Notes: a model not told the origin generated them from the letters alone. A DNA stretch of 64,000 nucleotides from Roseiarcus sp963820795 (GCA_963820795.1 CAWGBJ010000012.1:65061-129060); one strand, 5' to 3'. Positions 34,021 through 43,918 are shown, numbered from the stretch's first letter. Made by a program: numbers and translations.

Positions 34021-36315
34021 ATGAGCGAGGCCTATATCGGTGTAGACGTCGGCACCGGCAGCGCCCGCGCTGGCGTCTTCGATGAAAAAGGCGGCCTCGT
34101 CGCGAGCGCCAGGCGCGACCTTGCGATGTGGCGCGGACCGGGCGCCGTCGTCGAACAGTCTTCGGCCGGCATCTGGCGGTCTGTGGCGGAGGCGACGCGC
34201 GCGGCGGTCGAGGCGTCTGCCTTGCCGCGCGCGGCCTTCGGCGGCATCGGCTTCGCTGCGACCTGTTCGCTCGTCGCCCTGAACGCCGATCTGCAGCCGC
34301 TGTCGATCAGCCCGACGGGGGCGCCCGAACGCGACGTCATCGTCTGGATGGACCATCGCGCCGCCGCGGAGGCCGACCGCATCACTGCAGGCCGCCATGA
34401 ACTCCTGCGCTTTTTCGGCGGCGCAATGTCGCCCGAGATGCAGGCGCCGAAGCTCGCCTGGCTCGCGCGCAACAAGCCCGATGCCTATAACAGCGCAGCG
34501 CACTTTCTCGGGCTGACCGACTATTTGTCGTTCCGGGCCACGGGCTCCTTGCAACGTTCGCTCTGCACGGTTTCGTGCAAATTCGGCTATCTCGCGCATG
34601 AAAAACGGTGGCCGAGGGAATTTTTCGATAGCGTCGGACTTCAGGCGCTCGCGGCCGATGGTTTCGCCCGGCTTGGCGCGGACATCGTTCAGCCCGGAAC
34701 GCCGGTCGGGCGCGGGCTGACGAGCGAGGCTGCCGCGGCGTTGGGGCTCGATCCGGGGACGCCGGTCGGGGCCGGACTGATCGATGCGCACGCCGGCGCG
34801 CTCGCGACGCTGGGCGCGAGCGACGGTGGACTGGCGGTCGATCCGCGCCGCCGCTTGGCGCTGATTCTCGGCACCTCGTCGAGTTGCATGGCGATTTCCG
34901 ATGAGCCACGCTTCATCGAAGGCGTATGGGGACCGCATTTCTTGGCCCTGACGCCCGGTCAATGGCTGATCGACGGCGGACAGTCGGCCTTTGGCGCCGC
35001 CATCGATCATCTGCTGCGACTGCATCCGGCCCGGGCCGGCGCTTCGCCGCCAGGGTTCGAGGCGCTTGAGACCGGGATCGTCGCGCGAGCCGGCGGCCTG
35101 TCCCAGGCCGCGTCGATCGCCGAGCGGCTGCACGTGCTGCCATCGTTCCTCGGCAATCGCGGACCGGTCGCCGACGCCGCGGCGCGCGGCGCTATCGTCG
35201 GTCTCGATCTCCGCGAAGACGCCGCGAGTCTTCAGGAGCTCCATGTCGCCGCCCTTTGCGGTCTCGCCTATGGCATCGCCGGCATCGTCGAGGCGCTCAC
35301 CCGGGCAGGCTACGGGTTCGACGCCATTGTCGTCAGCGGCGGCGCGTCGCGAAGCGCGCTTGTGCGCCAGATCATCGCCGACGCCTCCGGAATCCCGGTC
35401 GCCGCGCCGACGACGCCTGAGCCGGTGCTGCTCGGCTCGGCGATGATCGGCGCCGTGGCCGCCGGCCGCCAAACGATCCTGTCGGCGATGGCGACCATGT
35501 CGTCGCTCGCCGAACGCGAATGGCCCGCAGGCGGCGCCGTCGCCGTCCTTCACGCGCGCAAGCGGCGGGCGTTCGAGATCCTGGAGCGGGCCGAGCGCGA
35601 TGTCCGGCAGGCGACCCGGATTGCGCGCTGGCCGGAAGTCGTTATTTTCGACTGCGACGGCGTGCTGGTCGACAGCGAGCTCATCGCGCTTGCGGCGACC
35701 CGGCGCATGCTGGGCGAGGCCGGCCTCAACTTCAGCGACGACGAGACGCGCGAGCGTTTTCTCGGCATGCGGCAGGATTTGGTCCTGCAGCGAGTCGAGG
35801 TTGAGTTGGGGGCGCCGCTGCCCAAGGATTTTCCCGATAAACTGTCGCGCGAGATCCTCTCCACCTTCGGGCGGGAACTGAAGGGCGTCGAGGGCGTGCG
35901 CCAGGCCATCCAGGGGCTCGAGGCCCGCGTCTGCGTGGCGTCCTCCAGCGAACCGGACCGTCTGCGCCTGGCGCTGCGGGTGACGGATTACGAGACGTTG
36001 TTTTCGCCGAACATCTTTTCCGCCGCTCAGGTCGAACGCGGCAAGCCCCATCCCGATCTCTTCCTGTTCGCGGCGCGATCGATGGCCGTCGCTCCTCGCG
36101 ACTGCCTCGTGATCGAGGACAGCGTCGCAGGCGTCAGGGCCGCGCGCGCCGCCGGAATGACGGTGTTCGGCTTTGCGGGGGGCAGCCATTTCTCCGGGCC
36201 GACCCAGGCGGCGGAATTGACGGCGGCGGGCGCCGACCTCATTTTCGACGATATGGCTCGTCTGCCGGAGATCCTCGCGCGACGGTCCGTGGAAGCGGAT
36301 GCGAGACGCGAGTGA
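34021..36315 (+). CDS. FGGY pentulose/carbohydrate kinase fused to a HAD phosphatase
   Basis: The 764-residue protein joins two enzymes. Residues 1 to about 525 are an FGGY kinase (YIGVDVGTGSARAGVFD, VWMDHRA, LILGTSSSC, VVSGGASRS) resembling D-ribulokinase-type pentulose kinases. From residue 540 a HAD hydrolase of the beta-phosphoglucomutase type follows, with VIFDCDGVLVDSE, the Lys in GKPHPD and VIEDSVAGV. In related rhizobial polyol clusters these are normally separate genes. Here no stop or start separates them and both sets of catalytic residues are intact. The gene overlaps the SorC regulator start (TGATG) and heads the polyol locus. The true substrates are unknown. Confidence 0.87.
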   Translation: MSEAYIGVDVGTGSARAGVFDEKGGLVASARRDLAMWRGPGAVVEQSSAGIWRSVAEATRAAVEASALPRAAFGGIGFAATCSLVALNADLQPLSISPTGAPERDVIVWMDHRAAAEADRITAGRHELLRFFGGAMSPEMQAPKLAWLARNKPDAYNSAAHFLGLTDYLSFRATGSLQRSLCTVSCKFGYLAHEKRWPREFFDSVGLQALAADGFARLGADIVQPGTPVGRGLTSEAAAALGLDPGTPVGAGLIDAHAGALATLGASDGGLAVDPRRRLALILGTSSSCMAISDEPRFIEGVWGPHFLALTPGQWLIDGGQSAFGAAIDHLLRLHPARAGASPPGFEALETGIVARAGGLSQAASIAERLHVLPSFLGNRGPVADAAARGAIVGLDLREDAASLQELHVAALCGLAYGIAGIVEALTRAGYGFDAIVVSGGASRSALVRQIIADASGIPVAAPTTPEPVLLGSAMIGAVAAGRQTILSAMATMSSLAEREWPAGGAVAVLHARKRRAFEILERAERDVRQATRIARWPEVVIFDCDGVLVDSELIALAATRRMLGEAGLNFSDDETRERFLGMRQDLVLQRVEVELGAPLPKDFPDKLSREILSTFGRELKGVEGVRQAIQGLEARVCVASSSEPDRLRLALRVTDYETLFSPNIFSAAQVERGKPHPDLFLFAARSMAVAPRDCLVIEDSVAGVRAARAAGMTVFGFAGGSHFSGPTQAAELTAAGADLIFDDMARLPEILARRSVEADARRE

Positions 36316-37271
36316 TGGCGCGCAAAGGCGATCAGGACGATCTGAGACTGGACGAGGCGGCGCGCGCCGGCTGGCTCTATTACGTCGCGGGCAACACCCA
36401 GGACCAGATCGCTCGCAAGCTCGGCATTTCGCGCCAGGCGGCGCAACGTCTCGTTTCGCTTGCTATAACCGAGCGCCTCATCAAGGTCCGTCTCGACCAT
36501 CCGATTGCGCGCTGCATGGAGCTCGCCGCCGCTCTCAAGCTGCGCTTCGATCTGCGGTTTTGCGACATTGCGCCGACCGACCCGGACTCGACGTCGTCGA
36601 CGCTCGGCATCGCCCAGACCGCCGCGGCCGAATTCGAGCGCTGGCTGCGGAGGCCGGAGCCCGCGATCATCGGCATTGGCACCGGACGCACAATGCGGGC
36701 GGTGGCCGATCAGCTGCCGGCGATGGAATGCCCGCAGCACAAGCTCGTCGCATTGGTCGGAACCACCAAGACCGACGGCTCTGCCTCGTTCTACGACGTC
36801 ATCATTCGCGTCTCCGACACGGTGCGCGCGCCGCATTACCCGATGCCGCTGCCCGTTATCGCGCGCTCGGTCGAGGAGCGGGAACTGCTGACGAGCCTGG
36901 CGTCGGTGAAGAGCCTCTTCGACCTGGTCGAACGCACCGATGTCAGCTTCGTCGGCGTCGGTCCGGTCGGCGATTCGGCGCCCCTCGTGCAGGACGGCAT
37001 CATCACCCGGCAGGAGGCGGAGGCGCTGCGCCATCTCGGCGCGGTCGGCGAGATCACCGGCTGGGCTTTCGACGCTTCCGGCCGGGTGCTGACCGAGGGC
37101 ACGAACAAGCGCGTCGCCGGGTCGCCGTTGCGCAAAGCGGGGAACCGGCTGGTGATCGGGGTGGCGATGGGGCCCTCGCGGCGTGCGCCCCTGCGGGCGG
37201 CGCTGACCGGGGGATTGATTTCCGGTCTAGTGACAGACGAGGCGACGGCGGAGCATCTGCTGCAGAGGTAG
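36315..37271 (+). CDS. SorC/DeoR-type sugar-binding transcriptional regulator
   Basis: The 318-residue repressor/activator has an N-terminal helix-turn-helix (QIARKLGISRQAAQRLV) and a SorC sugar-binding domain (from about residue 60) with IIGIGTGRTMRAV, SFVGVGPVG and ITGWAFDASG. SorC proteins bind phosphorylated sugars, so the ligand could be a product of the upstream kinase-HAD fusion. ATG 36315 overlaps the kinase stop; a GTG lies one codon earlier. It lies between the kinase and the smoE-mtlK operon and is the obvious candidate to control both. Confidence 0.9.
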   Translation: MARKGDQDDLRLDEAARAGWLYYVAGNTQDQIARKLGISRQAAQRLVSLAITERLIKVRLDHPIARCMELAAALKLRFDLRFCDIAPTDPDSTSSTLGIAQTAAAEFERWLRRPEPAIIGIGTGRTMRAVADQLPAMECPQHKLVALVGTTKTDGSASFYDVIIRVSDTVRAPHYPMPLPVIARSVEERELLTSLASVKSLFDLVERTDVSFVGVGPVGDSAPLVQDGIITRQEAEALRHLGAVGEITGWAFDASGRVLTEGTNKRVAGSPLRKAGNRLVIGVAMGPSRRAPLRAALTGGLISGLVTDEATAEHLLQR

Positions 37272-37446
37272 CAATCTCATTTTTTGATTTCGATGGAATA
37301 TTGGCCTGATCCGAACGCGAAGGAATGGCCTTCCTGGCCCTTCGGCGGAGGCAAGAAGGGTCGAGCGCGGATGGCGAGAAGCGATCGATTGGCAGCGAGG
37401 AAATCTTGACGATCGCTTGTGCGCTGCTCACAAGTTCGCCAAACGG

Positions 37447-37620
37447 GATTCTCCCTGTTACTCCCTGCCAACAGGGGGAATCGCCCGCGCCACTTCCGCA
37501 TCTTAGCAGAATTAAATTTTAATTTCAGTAGGTTGAGAGGATCGGCTGATCTGGCGGAAGAGGAGATTACAGGGAGATCGTTTTCCCTGCAGCGCCACAT
37601 AACAGGAAGCAAAGCCGAGG
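37447..37620. repeat. Dispersed intergenic repeat, copy 2 (inverted), in the smoE upstream region
   Basis: 37454-37471 is the reverse complement of the 18-base core at 25833-25850, and further TACAGGGAGATCG, CCCTGCAG and AACAGGAAGC tracts follow to about 37620. It fills most of the 610-base space between the SorC gene and smoE. I cannot tell whether it affects expression. No gene is seen in 37272-37881. Confidence 0.6.
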
Positions 37621-37881
37621 CTCGCGAGAACAGGTGAAGGAGAAGAGAGAGGAAAAGCAGGAAAGCCTTCCGACGCCGAAACCGCCGCTGGCCGGCGCTC
37701 GAGGCGGAGCGCTGCGTCAGGACGACAGCGTGCGAGAGTTAGCCGATGCTAAAGAATTTCAGAAATCAATTGTGCAGCGCAGCGACGATTGCCGGTTGAC
37801 TCCGGCCTATTGATGGGCCGAATATTCGCCCGCTACTGTAGCAATTGCCCAAAATGGCATTGCTCATCGGAGGATACGTTC

Positions 37882-39199
37882 ATGAAGGTTCTCGTGAAGG
37901 GCCTGCTCGGGGCCGTTGCGCTAGCGGGCTTCTCGCTTCCGGCTTACGCCGACACCACGCTAACGATCGCCACCGTCAACAATCCAGATATGATCCGGAT
38001 GCAGACGATGACGGACGATTTCACCAAGGCCAATCCCGATATCAAGCTTAACTGGGTCACGCTCGAAGAGAACGTGCTGCGCCAGAAGGTGACCACCGAC
38101 GTCGCCACCAAGGGCGGCCAGTTCGACATCTACACTGAGGGCACCTACGAGATTCCGATCTTCGCCAAGAGGAAATGGCTGGTGCCCCTCGACAAGCTCG
38201 GCGCCGACTATGACGTCGACGATCTGCTTCCGCCCATCCGCGCCGGTCTCTCCTATGACGGCAAGCTCTACGCCGCTCCGTTCTACGGCGAGAGCTCTTT
38301 CACCATGTATCGCACTGACCTGATGGAAAAGGCCGGCCTCAAGATGCCCGAGAAGCCGACCTGGGATTTCATCAGGCAGGCGGCTGACAAGATGACCGAC
38401 AAGGCGGCCGGCGTCTACGGCGTCTGCCTGCGCGGCAAGCCCGGCTGGGGCGAGAACATGGCGTTCCTGACCGCGACCGCCAACTCGTTCGGCGCGCGAT
38501 GGTTCGATATGAAGTGGCAGCCGCAGTTCAATACGCCGGAGTGGAAGAAAACATTGGACTTCTACGTGGCGTTGATGAAGGCGGATGGCCCTCCCGGCGC
38601 GTCCTCGAACGGCTTCAACGAGAACCTTTCCCTGTTCAGTGACGGCAAATGCGGGATGTGGATCGACGCCACGGTCGCGGGTTCGTTCGTGACTGATCCG
38701 AAGCAGTCGAAGGTCGCGGACAAGGTCGGCTTTGCGCTCGCGCCCGACGACGGTCTCGGCAAGCGCGGAAACTGGTTGTGGGCGTGGTCGCTGGCGGTGC
38801 CCGCGAGTTCGACCAAGGTCGACGCCGCGGAGAAGTTCATCTCCTGGGCAACGAGCAAACACTACCTCGATCTGGTCGCCTCCAGGGATGGCATCACCAA
38901 CGTTCCTCCGGGAACCCGCACGTCGCTCTACAAGAACCCGGCCTATCTGAAGGCGGCGCCGTTCGCGCAACTGACGCTTGAGTCGATCGAGTTCGGCCGA
39001 CCCGCTGCATCCGACGGTGAAGCCGGTTCCCTACACAGGCGTGCAGTTTGTGGCGATCCCCGAGTTTCAGGGCATCGCGACGGACGTCGGTCAGGACTTC
39101 TCGGCCGCGCTCGCCGGTTCGATGAGCGTCGACGACGCGCTTGCCAAAGCCCAGGCGAGCACGGAGGCCGCGATGAAGAAGGCCGGCTATATGAAATGA
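37882..39199 (+). pseudogene. smoE: Sorbitol/mannitol ABC transporter substrate-binding protein, frameshifted near the end
   Basis: The protein is a family-1 periplasmic binder with signal peptide KGLLGAVALAGFSLPAYA. TLTIATVNNPDMIRMQTMTDDF, QFDIYTEGTYEIP and WLWAWSLAVPASS match SmoE binders of hexitols. The frame changes at about 38,994, where an extra T in GAGTTCGGCC breaks SIE-SADPLHPTVKPVPYTG; the last 70 residues (to AAMKKAGYMK) continue in the next frame. The total is 3n+1, so one insertion explains it; the intact length would be 438. ATG 37882 has GGAGG upstream. The following smoFGK and mtlK complete the operon. Confidence 0.88.
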
Positions 39200-39264
39200 C
39201 CGGAGGCTGAACGCCTCGCCGGCTCGCCTGCGGGGCGCACGCCGGGACGCTCCTCCCCGTCCCG

Positions 39265-39292
39265 CCCCCTCCTCGGTCGCCCGAGGAGGGGG
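39265..39292. promoter_or_regulatory. Perfect 12-bp hairpin between smoE and smoF
   Basis: CCCCCTCCTCGG (39265-39276), a 4-base loop TCGC, then CCGAGGAGGGGG (39281-39292), followed by AAAA and no T tract. A very stable hairpin placed after the binding-protein gene fits a role in shielding the smoE message from decay or reducing read-through, so that binder is made in excess of permease. This role is inference from other sugar ABC operons. Confidence 0.6.
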
Positions 39293-39442
39293 AAAATCGG
39301 GCGGGCGTCGAGGCCGTCAAGGGTGTGACGCGCGCCAAACTCGCCGCCAACGCGCCGAATGAGCAAGGCGTCGACCGCCGGAATTGCAATCCCGCATCGA
39401 AAAGACTTGCGGGCGACTATCACGGGGGAGGGTCAAGAAGCG

Positions 39443-40315
39443 ATGGCGACACAGCAAACCACCACCGCGGGTCGCATTCTCGTCGCGCCCTCTGTCATCC
39501 TCCTCTTTGCGTGGATGATCGTACCGCTGGCGATGACGCTTTACTTCTCGACCTTGCGCTACAGCCTGCTCGATCCGGACAACGTGAGCTTCGTCGGGCT
39601 CCAGAACTACACTGCATTTCTTACCGATCCGGATTTCCTGACGGCGCTTTACAACACGCTTGTCCTCGTCGCCTCGGTGCTCGTCATTAGCGTCTGCGGC
39701 GGCGTTCTCGTGGCTTTGCTGATGGACCAGCCGGTCTTCGGGCAGAATGTGCTGCGGCTGATGGTGATCGCGCCATTCTTCGTTATCCCGACGGTCAGCG
39801 CGCTGGTGTGGAAGAACCTGCTGATGAATCCCGACTCCGGACTGTTCGCCTGGATCGCCCGATCGCTTGGGTTCAGTCCGATCGTCTGGTTCACCAACTG
39901 GCCCATGCTGTCGGTGATCATCATCGTCGCATGGGAATGGTTGCCTTTCGCGAGTCTCATCCTCCTGACCGCGCTGCAGTCACTTGACGAGGAGCAGAAG
40001 GAGGCCGCCCAGCTCGACGGCGCCGGCCCAATTTCCTACTTCGGCTATATCGTGCTGCCGCATATCGCGCGCGCCATTACCGTCGTCATCCTGATCGAGA
40101 CCATTTTCCTCTTGAGCGTGTTTGCTGAAATCTACGTGACGACATCCGGCGGTCCAGGCGTCGCGACCACGAACATTCCCTTCCTCGTCTACAAGCAGGC
40201 GCTGCTCAACTTCGACATCGGCGGTGCGTCGGCCGGCGGCATCATCGCCGTCATTCTCGCCAACATCGTTGCGATCTTCCTGGTGCGCATCATCGGCAGG
40301 AACCTGGAGGGCTGA
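39443..40315 (+). CDS. smoF: Polyol ABC transporter permease SmoF
   Basis: The 290-residue inner-membrane protein has six predicted helices, beginning with APSVILLFAWMIVPLAMTLY, and the permease-ATPase contact (EAA) motif EAAQLDGAG near residue 195. It belongs to the MalF-type sugar permease family and pairs with SmoG. ATG 39443 gives MATQQTTTAGR, the usual short leader; the frame upstream is shadow. The gene follows smoE after a 240-base gap that holds a stable hairpin, and is followed by smoG after 3 bases. Confidence 0.92.
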   Translation: MATQQTTTAGRILVAPSVILLFAWMIVPLAMTLYFSTLRYSLLDPDNVSFVGLQNYTAFLTDPDFLTALYNTLVLVASVLVISVCGGVLVALLMDQPVFGQNVLRLMVIAPFFVIPTVSALVWKNLLMNPDSGLFAWIARSLGFSPIVWFTNWPMLSVIIIVAWEWLPFASLILLTALQSLDEEQKEAAQLDGAGPISYFGYIVLPHIARAITVVILIETIFLLSVFAEIYVTTSGGPGVATTNIPFLVYKQALLNFDIGGASAGGIIAVILANIVAIFLVRIIGRNLEG

Positions 40316-40318
40316 ACG

Positions 40319-41149
40319 ATGGCGATGAAGCAATCAACCGGCAAGCGCATCGGGGTCACCGTCCTCGCCTGGGTCGTCGCATTCCTGATCTTCTTTCCGA
40401 TTCTCTGGACGTTCATCACCAGTTTCAAGAGCGAGCTCGACGCGATCGCGATGCCGCCGAAATTCCTGTTCTTCAACTGGACTCTCGAGAATTATGTCGA
40501 AGTTCAGCAGCGGTCGAACTATTTGAAGTTCGCGGGGAATTCAATAATCCTGTCGATCGGGGCGAATCTTGTAGGTCTAGCCATAGCCATTCCGGCGGCC
40601 TGGTCGATGGCTTTTGCGCCGACGAAGCGCACCAAGGACGTCTTGATGTGGATGCTGTCGACCAAGATGATGCCAGCGGTCGGGGCGCTGGTGCCGATCT
40701 ATTTGATATTTCGAAATTTGCACCTGCTCGATAGTCTACTCGGCGTCGGTTCTGTGTTGCTATTGATCAATTTGCCGCTGCTGATTTGGATGCTTTACAC
40801 CTATTTCAAGGAAATTCCTGTTGACATTCTTGAGGCGGCGCGCATGGACGGAGCGTCCCTGCTCAACGAAATCGTTTACGTACTAACGCCGATGGCCGTG
40901 CCTGGCATCGCCTCGACGATGCTGCTTGCGATCATCTTGTCGTGGAACGAGGCGTTCTGGACGCTCAATCTGACGACCTCGAACGCCGCGCCGCTGACCG
41001 CGTTCATCGCCTCGTACTCGGCCCCGGAAGGTTTCTTCTGGGCAAAGCTTTCCGCGGCGTCTACGCTCGCGATCGCGCCGATCCTCATCCTCGGCTGGTT
41101 CTCGCAGAAGCAGCTCGTCCGCGGTCTGACGTTCGGCGCCGTGAAATAG
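40319..41149 (+). CDS. smoG: Polyol ABC transporter permease SmoG
   Basis: The 276-residue MalG-type permease has six helices, starting with VTVLAWVVAFLIFFPILWTF, and an EAA motif EAARMDGAS near residue 180. It forms the translocation channel with SmoF. The 3-base gap to smoF and the short gap to smoK show a single operon. The middle part uses slightly more A/T-ending codons than its neighbours, but the family match is clear throughout. Confidence 0.93.
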   Translation: MAMKQSTGKRIGVTVLAWVVAFLIFFPILWTFITSFKSELDAIAMPPKFLFFNWTLENYVEVQQRSNYLKFAGNSIILSIGANLVGLAIAIPAAWSMAFAPTKRTKDVLMWMLSTKMMPAVGALVPIYLIFRNLHLLDSLLGVGSVLLLINLPLLIWMLYTYFKEIPVDILEAARMDGASLLNEIVYVLTPMAVPGIASTMLLAIILSWNEAFWTLNLTTSNAAPLTAFIASYSAPEGFFWAKLSAASTLAIAPILILGWFSQKQLVRGLTFGAVK

Positions 41150-41174
41150 GCCGGCAGAAGGGAGAATTGCAGTC

Positions 41175-42176
41175 ATGGGCAGCATCCAGCTGACGTCGGT
41201 CAGGAAGGCGTTCGGCCCCGTCAACGTCATCAACGGGGTCGATCTCGGCATCGAGGACGGCGAATTCACGGTGTTCGTCGGCCCCTCCGGCTGCGGCAAG
41301 TCGACGCTTCTGCGGCTTATCGCCGGCCTCGAGGACCTCACCGACGGGCAGATCCAGATCGATGGCAAAGACGTCACCAATGTCGGCCCGTCCAAGCGCG
41401 GGCTGGCGATGGTGTTCCAGTCCTATGCGCTCTATCCGCATATGAGCGTCCGCGGAAACATCGCCTTCGCGCTCAAGATGGCGGGCCAGAGCGCCGACAT
41501 GATCGACCAGAAGGTGCGCAAGGCGGCGGCGACGCTGAACCTGACGGACTATCTCGACCGCAAGCCACGCCAGCTCTCCGGCGGCCAGCGTCAGCGGGTG
41601 GCCATCGGACGGGCGATCGTGCGAGAACCGAAGGCGTTCCTGTTCGACGAGCCGCTTTCCAATCTCGACGCGGCTCTGCGCGTGCAAATGCGGGTCGAGA
41701 TCGGCGAACTGCACAACGCGCTGAAGACGACGATGATCTATGTCACGCATGATCAGGTCGAAGCGATGACCATGGCCAACAAGATCGTCGTCCTCGATCG
41801 GGGCTCCGTCGCGCAGGTCGGAACGCCGCTCGAGCTCTACAACAGGCCGAATGGTCTCTTCGTCGCCGGCTTCATCGGCTCGCCGACGATGAACCTGATC
41901 CGGGGGCCGAGCGCGGAGAAGCGTGGCGCTGCGACGATCGGCATCCGTCCGGAGCATGCCGACGTCTCGACGACTGCCGGCGAATGGGCGGCGACAGTTC
42001 GCCTCGCCGAACATCTCGGCTCCGACACCTTCGTCCATGCGGAGGCCGACGGCATCGGCCCGCTCACGCTGCGCCTCGAGGGCGAGGCGCCGCTGAAGCC
42101 GGACCAGCGCATTTTCGTCACCCCGCGAGAAGAGCACCTGCATCGCTTCGACAAGGACGGCAAGAGGATCGGCTGA
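41175..42176 (+). CDS. smoK: Polyol ABC transporter ATP-binding protein SmoK
   Basis: The 333-residue UgpC/MalK-type ATPase powers the SmoEFG importer. It shows Walker A GPSGCGKSTLLRL, Q-loop FQSYALYPHM, signature LSGGQRQRVAIGRA, Walker B FLFDEPLSNLD and switch VTHDQVEAMT. A C-terminal TOBE-type regulatory region begins near residue 235 (TIGIRPEHADV). It can probably also serve other family-1 sugar transporters. It lies 65 bases before mtlK in the same orientation. Confidence 0.94.
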   Translation: MGSIQLTSVRKAFGPVNVINGVDLGIEDGEFTVFVGPSGCGKSTLLRLIAGLEDLTDGQIQIDGKDVTNVGPSKRGLAMVFQSYALYPHMSVRGNIAFALKMAGQSADMIDQKVRKAAATLNLTDYLDRKPRQLSGGQRQRVAIGRAIVREPKAFLFDEPLSNLDAALRVQMRVEIGELHNALKTTMIYVTHDQVEAMTMANKIVVLDRGSVAQVGTPLELYNRPNGLFVAGFIGSPTMNLIRGPSAEKRGAATIGIRPEHADVSTTAGEWAATVRLAEHLGSDTFVHAEADGIGPLTLRLEGEAPLKPDQRIFVTPREEHLHRFDKDGKRIG

Positions 42177-42240
42177 CAGATCGCTTCGCTCGAAGCCGGA
42201 GCGCGGCAGAGCGTCATTTGCATGAGTGGGCAAAAGAGAG

Positions 42241-43719
42241 ATGAGCGTCAGACTTTCCTTGGCCTCGCTTGCGAACCTGCCGCCAGGCGTCCGCGTGCCG
42301 AGCTACAAGCGCTCCGATCTCAGCGCCGGGATCCTGCATATCGGGGTCGGCAATTTCCATCGAGCGCATCAGGCCGTCTATCTCGACGATCTCTTCAACG
42401 CGGGGGTCGATCACGACTGGGCGATCGTCGGAGCGGGCGTGCGCGAGCCGGACGTGCAGATGCGCGAAAAGCTCGCCGAGCAGGATTGGCTGACCACCGT
42501 CGTCGAACAGGAGGCGCTGGCCACGAGCGTGCGCGTAACGGGATCAATGATCGATTTCCTGAAGCCGTTCGACGTCGAGTTGGCGCTCGCGACCCTGACG
42601 CGCCCAGAAATTCGCGTGGTTTCGCTGACGGTCACCGAAGGCGGCTATTACATTTCTCCGGCGACCCAACGTTTCGATCCGACCCATCCCGATATCGCCC
42701 ACGACATTCGAAGCTTCGCCGCGCCGAAGACGGCGTTCGGCCTGATCGCGGCGGGCCTGAAGCACCGCCGGGCCGCACGTCTTCCTCCGTTCACCGTGAT
42801 GTCCTGCGACAACATTCCGGGCAACGGCCATGTCACCGAGAATGCGGTGGCCGGTGTCGCCGAACTGGCCGATCCGCCGTTCGCCGCCTGGATACGGGCG
42901 AACGTCGCATTTCCGAATTCCATGGTCGACCGGATCACGCCGGCCACGAGTGAGCGGGAGCGCGCGATCCTGCGAGACGAATATGGCGTCGAAGACAACT
43001 GGCCGGTGTTTTGCGAGGAGTTCCGACAGTGGGTGGTCGAGGATAATTTCCCGTCAGGCCGGCCGAGGCTCGAGAGGGTCGGAGTGACCTTCACCTCCGA
43101 CGTTGCGCCCTACGAGTTCATGAAGATCCGCATTCTCAACGGCGGGCATGCCGCGATCGCCTATCCCGCCGGACTTCTCGACGTCCATTTCGTGCACGAG
43201 GCGATGGAGGACGCGCAGATCGCCGCATTCCTCGCGACATTGACTCAGCGGGAAATCATCCCCGTGGTCCCGCCGCCGCCAGCGGTCGATCTCGAAGCCT
43301 ACCGAAAGAAGGTGGCCGAGCGCTTCGCCAATCCGAAAATCGGCGACACGATTTCGCGCCTTTGCTTTGACGGCTCCAATCGGCAACCTAAGTTCGTCCT
43401 GCCCACGGTCAGGGACCGGCTCGCGGCGGGCTCGAGCGTCACCGGTCTTGCGCTCGTCTCTGCGCTTTGGTGCCGCTACTGTTACGGCGAGTCCGAGAGC
43501 GGCAAGGTCGTTCCGCCAAACGATCCGAATTGGGAACGTCTGCAGGCGGCGGCTAAGCCGGCGCGCCATAATCCTGAGGCATTTCTGGCGATGCGGGACA
43601 TCTTCGGGGAGCTTGCCGAAGCGCCGGTCTATGTCGCGGCCTTTGCCAAAGGATTGTCGGCGCTGTGGTCGAAGGGCGTTCGCGCGACGCTCGACGACTA
43701 TCTCAGGGATGCCCCCTGA
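42241..43719 (+). CDS. mtlK: Mannitol 2-dehydrogenase
   Basis: This long-chain polyol dehydrogenase of 492 residues oxidises D-mannitol (and related polyols such as D-arabinitol) to the 2-ketose with NAD. The N-terminal dinucleotide fold shows HIGVGNFHRAHQA. The catalytic pattern KIRILNGGH places Lys at 295, Asn at 300 and His at 303 from the ATG at 42241, the same numbers as in the characterised Pseudomonas fluorescens enzyme. That ATG is preferred over GTG 42226. It is the last intact gene of the smo operon and gives fructose from imported mannitol. Confidence 0.94.
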   Translation: MSVRLSLASLANLPPGVRVPSYKRSDLSAGILHIGVGNFHRAHQAVYLDDLFNAGVDHDWAIVGAGVREPDVQMREKLAEQDWLTTVVEQEALATSVRVTGSMIDFLKPFDVELALATLTRPEIRVVSLTVTEGGYYISPATQRFDPTHPDIAHDIRSFAAPKTAFGLIAAGLKHRRAARLPPFTVMSCDNIPGNGHVTENAVAGVAELADPPFAAWIRANVAFPNSMVDRITPATSERERAILRDEYGVEDNWPVFCEEFRQWVVEDNFPSGRPRLERVGVTFTSDVAPYEFMKIRILNGGHAAIAYPAGLLDVHFVHEAMEDAQIAAFLATLTQREIIPVVPPPPAVDLEAYRKKVAERFANPKIGDTISRLCFDGSNRQPKFVLPTVRDRLAAGSSVTGLALVSALWCRYCYGESESGKVVPPNDPNWERLQAAAKPARHNPEAFLAMRDIFGELAEAPVYVAAFAKGLSALWSKGVRATLDDYLRDAP

Positions 43720-43754
43720 CAGACGCGCTGGTTCAATCGACGAAAGCGGGGAGC

Positions 43755-43892
43755 ATGCGGCTCGAGGATAAAGTCGCCATCGTCGCCGGGGCGCCCGCGG
43801 CATCGGCGCCGCGGTGTCTCTGGCTTCGTCCGACAGCAATAGTTGTCGTCGCGCAGACGCTCAACATCGATGGCGGCAATTGGATGAGCTGA
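43755..43892 (+). pseudogene. smoS: Remnant of sorbitol dehydrogenase (SmoS-type SDR) with large internal deletion
   Basis: Only the two ends of an SDR remain. The start reads MRLEDKVAIVAG and, in the adjacent frame, ARGIGAAVSLA, the cofactor loop. The end reads VVAQTLNIDGGNWMS and a stop, the usual C-terminus of SmoS-type hexitol dehydrogenases. About 138 bases are left of a gene that should be near 770, so roughly 630 bases were lost, with a small indel at the join. The position, directly after mtlK, is where smoS-like genes occur in polyol operons. Deletion of a block is not a typical read error. Confidence 0.75.
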
Positions 43893-43918
43893 CCCGGACC
43901 GTCCGGAGGGCCGTGTGC

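Noticed and set aside
33844..36189. 781-codon minus-strand frame opposite the kinase-HAD gene
   Set aside because: Shadow of a strongly conserved sense gene; composition is Arg/Ala/Gly-rich with no recognisable domain.
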